Part shown: positions 16,446-24,403 of the stretch, piece after piece
How positions within the stretch are numbered: the stretch's first letter is position 1
Layout of the letters: every line of letters starts with the position of its first letter
Assembly (NCBI GenBank): GCA_002021875.1
Contig: CP018627.1
Span: 2,232,001-2,296,000 of the forward strand
Direction: 5' to 3'
From: Streptomyces hygroscopicus
Lineage (GTDB): Bacteria > Actinomycetota > Actinomycetes > Streptomycetales > Streptomycetaceae
Length of the DNA stretch: 64,000 nucleotides
Translations under genes and position numbers: made by a program
Notes under the pieces: generated by a model
Told to the model about the DNA's origin: nothing
What the model saw: only the letters and a program-made list of their open reading frames with translations
The model's database searches: none

Positions 16446-17917
16446 CAATACCGGTAACTTAGGGCTTTGATGTTCGCTTGACCCGTTTGGGTTTGGTGGC
16501 ACCAACGATGGTGACGTCCGGAACGCGTGGGCGGTCTGCAACGCGGTGGGCGGCGCGTTTGAGGGGCCAGCTGGCGACTTTGCGTTTGATGACGCGGGGG
16601 TTGGCCCGGCGGCGTCGCCGTGGCAGGAGGCGTTCGAGGAGTTCAGCGTGGGTGGCTTTGACCGCGCGGGCGAGTCGGCCGGGGGGAAAATGCCGCCTGG
16701 TCGGTGACCTGGCGGCGCACGACGCGCAGTGAGCGGGTGAAGGAGATCCGGTCTGGGTCCTGGTCGGCTTGTCGTGCGGCTTGGTGCATCAGGTGCCGGA
16801 TGGCGTGGTGGACGAGCAGGAAGCCGTAAAGTTCCTGCTCGGCCCCGTCAGGGTGCTGCGAACGCAGTACCAGGTGCGACCCGCCGAGGTGGGTCTTGAT
16901 TTCGTCGAGGGTGGACTCGAACTCCCATCGCTGGGCGTAGAGGGCGGCCAGTTCAGCGGCCGGGGCCTTGTCCGGGTCGAGGATCGTGGTGAGGAGCCTG
17001 TAGACGCCCTCATGGCCGGCGATGGTGTATTCCACCGCGCGTACTGGCACCCCACGACGGGTGTGGTGGATGTCGCTGCGGTCGAAGATCTCGGTGAGGT
17101 AGGAGCCGTCCGACAACTGCTCGACCACCGGCAGCACGAGGTCTTTGCGGACGCGCCACAGCAGGTCCGCCCCCGTGGCCGCGGCTGTGCGCCACAGGTC
17201 CACGCCGTAGAAGCCACGGTCGGCCAGCAGCAGCATCCCCGGACGCAAAGACACCAGGACCGTCCGTGCCAGAGCCTGCTCTCCGGTGCGCAGAGCTCCG
17301 ATCGCGGCATCGAAGACGGCGTGGGTGCCGCACTCCACCAGGCCGACCATGCGCAACTGCGGGTAGCCGACGTCCTGTTCACCGCGCCCGGAGCGGGGCG
17401 GACGGCCGAACGCCTCCACGTTCGCCTTCGTGTCGGGCAGGTCGAATGTGGTGCCGTCGATCGCGGTCAGCCGCCAGTGGGCGTAGAAGGCGCCCTGAGT
17501 GTCCGGTGTGGCAACCAGACGGCACACCCGCGCGAACAACTGCCGCAGCGGCGCCACCCCCAGCCGGGACCTGGCTTTCCAGATCGCCGCCGTACTCGGC
17601 ACCACCCACGATGTACGCCAACGCCGCGCACCCTGCAAACCCGCGGTCAGCAGTCGCGCGACCTCCTCATAGCTCTGCCCGGAGAACAGGCACATCGCCA
17701 ACACGAAGTAGACCACCAACCGGGCCGGCAACAACCGGTTCCGCTGCTGCACCCGACCCGTCTCCGCCAACACCTCGTCCACAAGAGACTGAGGAAACGC
17801 CTGGGTCAGCACCCCTACCGCGACCCGGTCCGACAACCGTTCACCAGATGACTTCAGTTGACCCGCTCTTGCCACGCCAACAACAACGACCGGATTGCCC
17901 CTAAGTTACCGGTATTG
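16446..17917 (-). mobile_element. IS4-family insertion sequence, copy A (1472 bp)
   Basis: The terminal repeats start CAATACCGGTAACTTAGGG at 16446 and, inverted, end at 17917. The element holds one transposase gene that needs a +1 shift. The 10-bp flanks do not match each other: the left is AGGCTTAGCT and the right GCGCTAAGCT. Each instead is the reverse complement of a flank of copy B at 19520-28343, a sign of recombination between the two inverted copies. Confidence 0.9.
16459..17875 (-). CDS. IS4-family transposase with a probable +1 programmed frameshift
   Basis: Frame 0 (17875 to 16643) encodes 410 residues: the IS4 N-terminal domain (PF13006, LSDRVAVGVLTQAFPQSLVDEV) and a DDE domain (AIDGTTFDLPD, LADRGFYGVDL, and YAQRWEFESTLDEIK as the YREK-like motif with Glu). 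At TTTTCCCCCC (16690 down to 16681) frame 0 drifts to a short nonsense tail. The +1 frame continues for about 75 residues with FPPGRLARAV, LERLLPRRRRR and VIKRKVASW, and stops at 16459, just inside the terminal repeat. The other IS4 types in the window show the same tail and slip run. The whole protein would be about 470 residues. Confidence 0.85.
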
Positions 17918-17919
17918 GC

Positions 17920-19517
17920 GCTAAGCTTGGCGTTTATCACCTACGGTCGAACACGGGCCTCGAACTTGCTGGTGATTTCGGCTGAGTGCCTGACGTGAGA
18001 GCGGCCTTCGTCTGATCCTGTGCTCCGTCACAGAGGCGCTTGACCAGTATGAAGGCCGTGGCGATGAGTCTGCTGAACCGGGATGTCCCGCGGGATGGGT
18101 TCGCCGAACTGTCCTGCTTCCGGACGGAGGTCTATGCCTGCATGGCCGAGCGACGTGACGCGTTGTTCGAGCTGGGCGACGCCTTGTTGTGCGCGGACGG
18201 TCCGGTGAAGACGTTGGTCGAGCTGTCCCTGGCTCCTGAGTACCGGCGTGGGCATGGCGCGTTGTATGGCGGGCTGAACTGCGGGCGGCTGGACGTGGCA
18301 CGACTGCGCAGGGCGCTGGCGGGGCTACCGCTTCCCCGGACGGCGGAGGGACGGCTGGTCCTGGCGGTCGATGTCAGCAACTGGCTGCGGCCCGATGCGG
18401 ATACCAGCCCGGACCGGCTGTTCTGCCACACATACGGTCGGGGCAGAGGCTCGGCTCAGATGATCCCCGGGTGGCCCTGCTCCTTCGTAGCCGCTCTGGA
18501 GCCGGGGCGGACGTCGTGGACTGCCATGCTGGACGTGCTCCGGCTGTGTCCATGGGACGACGAGATCGCCGTCACCGCCGTCCAGGTCCGGGAAGTGTTC
18601 CAGCGGCTGTATGCGGCGGGCCAGTGGCAGGTCGGCGATCCGCCCGTCCTGGTCGTTGTCGATGCCGGCTATGACGTGACCCGACTGGCCTTGCTCCTTG
18701 CGGACCTGCCCGTTGAGCTGCTGGGCCGGATGCGTTCAGACCGCGTCCTGTACTTCCCGCCCCCGCCACAGCCGGTGGGCAAGCGCGGGCGGAAGCCCAA
18801 GCGCGGGGCGGAGTTCAAGTTCGAGGACCCGGCCACCCAGCCTGTCCCGTCCATCACTACGACGACCGACACCACCCACTACGGCAAGGCCGTGGCCACC
18901 GCCTGGGACCGTCTGCATCCGCTGCTCGTTCGGCGCTCGGCGTGGGCCGACTACCCCGAAGGACAGCTGCCGGTCATCGAAGGCACCGTCATCCGTCTTC
19001 AGGTCGACCACCTCCGTGGCAACCGCAGCCCCCGGCCAGTGTGGCTGTGGTGGTCGCTCACCGGCGCCACGGCCGGGGATGTGGACCGGCTCTGGCAGGC
19101 ATTCCTGCGCAGATTCGACCTGGAACACACCTTCAGAATGATGAAGCAGACGTTGGGGTGGACCGCTCCCAAACTCCGCGAGCCAGCCGCCGCCGACCGC
19201 TGGACCTGGCTTGTCATCGCTGCCCACACCCAACTCCGCCTTGCCCGGCCCCTCGCAGAAGACCTCCGCAAACCCTGGGAACGGCCAGCACGCAATGGAT
19301 GTCTCACACCAGCACGTGTCCGCCGAGGATTTCGCCGCCTCCACGGAAAGACCCCTCAGCCAGCCGACGCACCGAAACCCAGCACCGCAGGCCCAGGCCG
19401 ACCAACCGGCATGAAGAACAAACACCGCGCACGCCAGCACCCCGTCGGGAAACAGGGCAAACCGCACCTCGCAGCAGCCATCACAAACAGCCAAGCTGCA
19501 TAAACGCCAAGCTAAGC
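17920..19517 (+). mobile_element. NF041680-type insertion sequence between two inverted IS4 copies (about 1.6 kb)
   Basis: Ends are GCTAAGCTTGGCGTTTAT at 17920 and, inverted, GCTTAGCTTGGCGTTTAT ending at 19517 (one mismatch). It holds a single intact transposase gene. Both ends lie next to an IS4 copy, and the 10-bp IS4 targets fall on its tips, so the IS4 copies seem to have inserted at its termini. The swapped flanks show it has since been inverted in place. Confidence 0.75.
18049..19503 (+). CDS. NF041680-type transposase
   Basis: About 484 residues. ATG 18049 is taken as the start; TTG 18040 and ATG 18064 are alternatives. It has an N-terminal helical domain, then a DDE-like core: LAVDVSNWLRPDA (Asp), VVVDAGYDVTRL (Asp), and LEHTFRMMKQTLGW (Glu). 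A basic C-terminal tail is rich in Lys, Pro and Arg. The family is widespread in Streptomyces as a single-gene IS. The reading frame looks intact, so it may be active. Confidence 0.8.
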   Translation: MKAVAMSLLNRDVPRDGFAELSCFRTEVYACMAERRDALFELGDALLCADGPVKTLVELSLAPEYRRGHGALYGGLNCGRLDVARLRRALAGLPLPRTAEGRLVLAVDVSNWLRPDADTSPDRLFCHTYGRGRGSAQMIPGWPCSFVAALEPGRTSWTAMLDVLRLCPWDDEIAVTAVQVREVFQRLYAAGQWQVGDPPVLVVVDAGYDVTRLALLLADLPVELLGRMRSDRVLYFPPPPQPVGKRGRKPKRGAEFKFEDPATQPVPSITTTTDTTHYGKAVATAWDRLHPLLVRRSAWADYPEGQLPVIEGTVIRLQVDHLRGNRSPRPVWLWWSLTGATAGDVDRLWQAFLRRFDLEHTFRMMKQTLGWTAPKLREPAAADRWTWLVIAAHTQLRLARPLAEDLRKPWERPARNGCLTPARVRRGFRRLHGKTPQPADAPKPSTAGPGRPTGMKNKHRARQHPVGKQGKPHLAAAITNSQAA

Positions 19518-19842
19518 CTCAATACCGGTAACTTAGGGGCAATCCGGTCGTTGTTGTTGGCGTGGCAAGAGCGGGTCAACTGAAGTCATCTGGTGAACGG
19601 TTGTCGGACCGGGTCGCGGTAGGGGTGCTGACCCAGGCGTTTCCTCAGTCTCTTGTGGACGAGGTGTTGGCGGAGACGGGTCGGGTGCAGCAGCGGAACC
19701 GGTTGTTGCCGGCCCGGTTGGTGGTCTACTTCGTGTTGGCGATGTGCCTGTTCTCCGGGCAGAGCTATGAGTGGGCGGTTCGTAAGGTGATGCCCGTTTC
19801 CGGCTGAGGTTGGGGCAAGGCCGCTGGTGGCGGTTCCGTCGG

Positions 19843-20241
19843 CTATTGCTTCCTGGTGAAGTTGCCGGTGTCGGCCTCGGTGAGGATCCCAAGTTTGACC
19901 AGGCGTTTCAGCTTGGCGCGGGTGCCTTCGACGTTCTTCGGCAGCAGCTCGTGGCCGAGGGCTCCGCAGACGTCCTTGGCCCGTAGCGGCCCGGTCGCGT
20001 GGTTGAAGACGGCGAGGATGCGGGGGTAGTCCGGGTGCTCTGGCAGATCCGGCGGGCCGGCCGGGAGCCGGTCGGCGAGGCCGGTGATGGTCTTGCGGGT
20101 GATCGCGAGGTGCTCCAGGTGCATCTCGGCCTCCCGCAACCGGGCTTGCAGGCCGTCGATCTGTGCGCGGAGGTCGTCGGCCAGGGCCCGGGCGGCGTCT
20201 TCCTGGAGGTCCAGGGCGTCGAGCAGAGGCTGGATGTTCAC
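19843..20241 (-). CDS. IS5-coupled accessory protein: coiled coil plus winged helix
   Basis: A 132-residue protein from GTG 20241, overlapping the transposase stop by 4 nt. The first 60 residues are a coiled coil (EDAARALADDLRAQIDGL, then ARLREAEMHLEHLAI). The last 70 form a winged helix (YPRILAVFNHATGPLRAKDV, then VEGTRAKLKRLVKLGILTE). It lies inside the terminal repeats and so moves with the IS. It may be a transposition helper or a repressor. I know of no assigned function. A protein of the same design stands alone at 59365-60027. Confidence 0.75.
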   Translation of the reverse strand: MNIQPLLDALDLQEDAARALADDLRAQIDGLQARLREAEMHLEHLAITRKTITGLADRLPAGPPDLPEHPDYPRILAVFNHATGPLRAKDVCGALGHELLPKNVEGTRAKLKRLVKLGILTEADTGNFTRKQ

Positions 20242-21086
20242 GCTGCCGCCGCCTGCGTCTCGCGCCAGGTGGGGGCGTTCGCGCCGGTGAGGCGTCGGGT
20301 CATGACGTGGGTCATCGCCCAGTAGACGCGGGAAGCGGAGGAGGAGGGGCGGTGCTCGTAGTCGCGGACCAGGCGCCGGTGCAGTATCAGGATCCCGTAG
20401 GTCTGCTCGACCCTCCACCGCTTCGGCTGCGGCACGAACCCCTTGACCTGCGGGTTGCGTTCGACGATCTCGACGTCGATGCCCAGGTCGGCGCCGTGCA
20501 TGACGACCTGGTTCTTGAAGCCCTGGTCGACCAGGGCTTTGCGGACAGTCCCGCCGGCGTGCTCGACGACCTGGTCCAGCAGGACGATGCCCGCGGCGTT
20601 GTCGTGGGTGTTCGCAGCGAGGACGACGACCGCGATGACCAGGCCGAGGACGTCCACAGCAAGGCCCCGCTTGCGGCCGGGCACCCGCTTGGCCGGATCG
20701 TGACCACTCGTGGCGGCGGGGACCCCGGCGGCCACATGGACACTCTGGGTGTCCAGCACCACCAGGGTCGGGTCCTCTAATCGTCGGGCCCTCTCCCGGA
20801 CCTGGCAGCGCAGGAGTTCATGGATGACCTGGTCGGTCCCGTCGTCCCGCCAGGCGGCGAAGTAGTAGTACGTCGCACTCTTCTGCGGCAGGTCGTGCGG
20901 GAGATAGGCCCACTGGCAACCGGTCCGCCCCTGGTAGAGGATCGCGTTCACGATCTCCCGCATGTCGTAGACGCCCTGATGACCACTGACCGAGCGGTGC
21001 CGGTCCTTCCACGCGGTGATCACCGGCTCGATCAAAGCCCATTGCTCGTCCGATAAGTCACTCGGGTACGACTTGCGTTCACTCAC
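20238..21086 (-). CDS. IS5-family transposase
   Basis: A 282-residue protein with an N-terminal DUF4096-like domain (YPSDLSDEQWALIEPVI) and DDE core: VVLDTQSVHV (Asp), ALVDQGFKN (Asp) and WRVEQTYGILILHRRL (Glu with Y(2)R-type spacing). The stop shares bases with the GTG start of the accessory gene (GTGA). The frame is intact. It cuts IS4 copy B. Confidence 0.92.
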   Translation of the reverse strand: MSERKSYPSDLSDEQWALIEPVITAWKDRHRSVSGHQGVYDMREIVNAILYQGRTGCQWAYLPHDLPQKSATYYYFAAWRDDGTDQVIHELLRCQVRERARRLEDPTLVVLDTQSVHVAAGVPAATSGHDPAKRVPGRKRGLAVDVLGLVIAVVVLAANTHDNAAGIVLLDQVVEHAGGTVRKALVDQGFKNQVVMHGADLGIDVEIVERNPQVKGFVPQPKRWRVEQTYGILILHRRLVRDYEHRPSSSASRVYWAMTHVMTRRLTGANAPTWRETQAAAA

Positions 21087-21662
21087 CCGGTCACATCACC
21101 AGATCACCAACCGCGGACCGGCAGATTCCGCCCCGCCGCCACACCATCAGGCGACAGCAGATCCACTCAAAGACTCACGAACCGCCCACTGAGGAGGTCG
21201 CGCGACTGCTGACCGCGGGTTTGCAGGGTGCGCGGCGTTGGCGTACATCGTGGGTGGTGCCGAGTACGGCGGCGATCTGGAAAGCCAGGTCCCGGCTGGG
21301 GGTGGCGCCGCTGCGGCAGTTGTTCGCGCGGGTGTGCCGTCTGGTTGCCACACCGGACACTCAGGGCGCCTTCTACGCCCACTGGCGGCTGACCGCGATC
21401 GACGGCACCACATTCGACCTGCCCGACACGAAGGCGAACGTGGAGGCGTTCGGCCGTCCGCCCCGCTCCGGGCGCGGTGAACAGGACGTCGGCTACCCGC
21501 AGTTGCGCATGGTCGGCCTGGTGGAGTGCGGCACCCACGCCGTCTTCGATGCCGCGATCGGAGCTCTGCGCACCGGAGAGCAGGCTCTGGCACGGACGGT
21601 CCTGGTGTCGGCCCCGTAGTCCCAGCTCGGACACCGGGGAACAAGTAACTCGCCGGTAGCTT

Positions 21663-22265
21663 TCAGGGCTTCGCGGCTGCGATCTTCTTCGGTTGTCGGG
21701 GCATCGTCTTGACCCTGTCGAGGTGTCCGTACACCGTCGACCTCGGGACGCCGAACATATCGGCGATCTGCTGGACGGTCTTCTCCCGCTCGTCGTATAG
21801 CCGCTGGGCGAGCGCGGCCTGGTCCGCAGTGAGCTTCGGTCGGCGGCCGCCGACCCGGCCGCGGGCCCGTGCGGATGCGAGCCCGTCGTTGGTGTTCGCC
21901 ACGATCAGCTCGCGCTGGAGCTCGGCGAGCACGGACAGCATCCCGAACATCGCCCGGCCCTCGATGGTGGCGCTGTCGATGCCCTGCTCGATGACGTGCA
22001 GCCCGATGCCGCGCTCGCGCAGCTCAGCGCCGAAGGTCACCAGGTGGAGGACGGAGCGGGAAAGCCGGTCGAGCCGGGTGACTTTCAGCGTGTCGCCCCC
22101 GCGCAGCAGCTGGAGGACGAGGTCGAGTTTGGGGCGGGATGTCTTCGCGCCGCTCGCGGTATCGACGTGGATGTTGTCGCGGTCGACGCCGGCTCGTAGC
22201 AGGGCGTCCATCTGGTGATCGGGGTTCTGGTCGGCGGTCGAGACTCGCGCGTAGCCAATGAGCAT
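21663..22265 (-). CDS. Tn3-type serine resolvase
   Basis: A 200-residue protein from ATG 22265, chosen because MLIGYARVSTADQN is the standard start; the longer frame from 22388 would overlap the res site. Catalytic Ser9, then VTRLDRLSRSVLHL with active-site Arg residues, and LAELQRELIVANTNDGL. The C-terminal HTH is TVQQIADMFGVPRSTVYGHL. It resolves cointegrates at res, which lies directly upstream. A basic tail ends KKIAAAKP. Confidence 0.93.
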   Translation of the reverse strand: MLIGYARVSTADQNPDHQMDALLRAGVDRDNIHVDTASGAKTSRPKLDLVLQLLRGGDTLKVTRLDRLSRSVLHLVTFGAELRERGIGLHVIEQGIDSATIEGRAMFGMLSVLAELQRELIVANTNDGLASARARGRVGGRRPKLTADQAALAQRLYDEREKTVQQIADMFGVPRSTVYGHLDRVKTMPRQPKKIAAAKP

Positions 22266-22390
22266 GTGTCGAAATCTACGGGCCGGACCGTTCACCGACG
22301 TTGATTCTCGACGCGAGTTGCCGACACAACCCTCCTGCGGATTCACAATCACCGGGGTGAGTGTCGACAGACGTTCGTTTACCGACACTC
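22266..22390. promoter_or_regulatory. Probable res site of the Tn3-family transposon
   Basis: Directly before the resolvase start. A 26-bp imperfect palindrome at 22362-22387 has 12-bp arms TGTCGACAGACG and CGTTTACCGACA. A second TGTCG...CGACG pair spans about 22267-22299. TGTC/GACA arms of about 12 bp are the usual resolvase half-sites. The site should also be the operator that limits resolvase expression. Subsites were placed by eye only. Confidence 0.55.
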
Positions 22391-22601
22391 AGCCCGGCAT
22401 CAGCAGAGGTTGGAAGCCGTTCTCGATCACTCAGCTTCCAAGGCCACTCGGCCTCTACGACCGGCCGCGAGGTTTTGAGTCAGCTGCTCGCCCGTTCCGG
22501 GAGCGCCTTCCAGCGCACCAAGACGTGGAAGAAGTCGAATGACTCTGGTAGCCGCCTGTTGTGTGCAGGCACGCTCGCGGGGCGTTCGAGCTGGGCCAGT
22601 C

Positions 22602-24149
22602 CTACGCGTGTTGCGGCAGTCGGCCGGTGTAATAGCGGAGGTCGTCGGCGTCGCCGCCGAGGCTTGCCGCCCATGAGGCCAGGGTTTTGGGTGACGAGGC
22701 GTCGCTCAGCACGGCGGCGGCCAGGTCGATCGGTCGGTCGACGTGCTCAGTAAGTTCGTTCCACTGCTCCAGGCGCATCGACAGGTATCGCAGCCCTGGA
22801 ATCCCGGTAACCACCTCAAGATCGCGTACTGCGGCTTGGGACAGGTCCAGCCCGTACAGTCGGCGGCAGTCCTGCAGCGGGGAAAGAGAGAGGGGCTCGT
22901 CCGACAGCACTGTCACGGCTGCCAGCGTGGGGTGGCCGGCCAACAGAGCCAGCTCCGCGTCGCAAGTCACGTACATGTGGTGCACGAGGGCCTCAGCCAC
23001 CGCGTCTGAGCCGTCGGCCTCGCCGTCCATGAAGTCCGATTCGGTATCCACGACGTCCCACAGACTGTCCACATCGTCGGCGGTGTCGGCATGGTGCGTC
23101 GGCAGTCCAGCCTCGATCCACAGTTCCTCGGAGGCAGCGTCGCACCTGTAGTCGCCGCGCTCGAGTGCCGCCAGTTGCAGCCGTAGCAGCTCGGTAACCG
23201 AGTCGGCCACGTACACCGGCCCCTCGTCGTGGTGCAGCCCCACCCGTATGACCTGTCCGAGGCGACCGCCTTCGGCCGGGTCCATGTCGACAGCCAGGAA
23301 GTCCCCGCCGGTGCTCTCCGCAAAGATGATCCAGCCAGGGCGATCGACAGAGGGGCGGACCTTGGGGTTCGGCAGGCCGTCGGAGCGCTCCGAATCCAGC
23401 GTGTGATACTTCCAGGTGTTGCCCGTCGCCCACCAATGGTCCGCATGATGCCGAGAGACCAACCGGCCCAGGTCCAGCCAAGGGTGACGGTCGAAGAGCC
23501 GGGAGCCGCAGTTCTTGTCGTCGCCGTCGGCCACGGCATACAGTGCGCGCAGATCGTCCGGGAGCCGCAGGCCGAGCTGCCGCTCCAGCTCCTCGATCTC
23601 CTCGGCCTTCCGGGGAGCGGGCAGTACATCTTCGAATCGTTCCAGGCGTCCTGACTTCCATCCGAAGATCTCGGCCCGCTTGCGCAGGTATGTCCACAGG
23701 AGCCGCACCGCTTCCTCTGGATCTCCCGCCTGCGTCGGGTCCGTCGGACCACCCTGGAGATCACCGGCATCCGGGGGCCGGACATCAGGCCGCAGGACGT
23801 ACACAACTGTCGATTCCCCGGGCTCATCATCATCCGGCTGCCGCACGATCGCCCGGCTGGTCACCGCCTCGAACCGGCCGTCCGGATACACCACCAGCTC
23901 GATGGCCAGCTCATCGGCACTGGTGTCGTCCAGCCCAAGTACCCGCGTCAGATACTCGGGCGTTCGCATGGATCCGGGGCGCGACTCGCCGGTGGTGAGA
24001 AAGTAGACAACTCCGTGACTGTCCGTGCCGTGCCGGTTGACATGAGCGCTGATCGACGCTCGCTGCCACCCCTTGGGCGCACCCCTGGCCATGCTGTGCG
24101 CTATGCGCTGCAACAGCGCGGTGATTTCCGGGTTCTGCGGGCTGGCCAT
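22602..24149 (-). CDS. SMI1/KNR4 (SUKH) domain protein with a leucine-rich C-terminus, Tn3 cargo
   Basis: 515 residues from ATG 24149, with AGGAG 6-7 nt upstream; the longer frame to 24206 is not needed. Residues about 1-150 are a mixed alpha/beta domain of unknown type. The SUKH fold lies at about 170-320: EIEELERQLGLRLPDDLRAL, then ADGDDKNCGSRLF, and WIIFAESTGGDFLAVDM. The last 130 residues look like short leucine-rich repeats (LYGLDLSQAAVRDLEVV, LRYLSMRLEQW). SUKH proteins are often immunity factors for polymorphic toxins. Here it is the only cargo of a transposon, with no toxin next to it. Confidence 0.75.
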   Translation of the reverse strand: MASPQNPEITALLQRIAHSMARGAPKGWQRASISAHVNRHGTDSHGVVYFLTTGESRPGSMRTPEYLTRVLGLDDTSADELAIELVVYPDGRFEAVTSRAIVRQPDDDEPGESTVVYVLRPDVRPPDAGDLQGGPTDPTQAGDPEEAVRLLWTYLRKRAEIFGWKSGRLERFEDVLPAPRKAEEIEELERQLGLRLPDDLRALYAVADGDDKNCGSRLFDRHPWLDLGRLVSRHHADHWWATGNTWKYHTLDSERSDGLPNPKVRPSVDRPGWIIFAESTGGDFLAVDMDPAEGGRLGQVIRVGLHHDEGPVYVADSVTELLRLQLAALERGDYRCDAASEELWIEAGLPTHHADTADDVDSLWDVVDTESDFMDGEADGSDAVAEALVHHMYVTCDAELALLAGHPTLAAVTVLSDEPLSLSPLQDCRRLYGLDLSQAAVRDLEVVTGIPGLRYLSMRLEQWNELTEHVDRPIDLAAAVLSDASSPKTLASWAASLGGDADDLRYYTGRLPQHA

Positions 24150-24403
24150 GCGGCTCCTTTTCGCCAGTTGGGTCACATCGGTCTGTGTGTGGCCCCATTG
24201 CAGCATCAGCCACTGACAACGAGCCCAGGACCATGACGCCTACAGGAACCGGGGCAGGTCGGCGCCGTCCAGGTCCGGGCGCAGCACAGGGAGACCACGC
24301 TGGTGATCAGCTACTGCACGAATGCCGAGCAGCTGGGCTGGCCAGCCAGGATGCCTCGTTCATCCCTGGGACGGTGAGGGGTCCTGGGAGTCCTGGGACT
24401 CGG

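Larger units (their letters stand above)
19771..21189 (-). mobile_element. IS5-family element with two genes (1419 bp)
   Basis: Terminal repeats GTGGGCGGTTCGT at 19771 and, inverted, ending at 21189. The target duplication is 3 bp, TGA (19768-19770 and 21190-21192), as expected of IS5 groups that target TNA. It contains a transposase gene and a coupled second gene. Confidence 0.9.
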
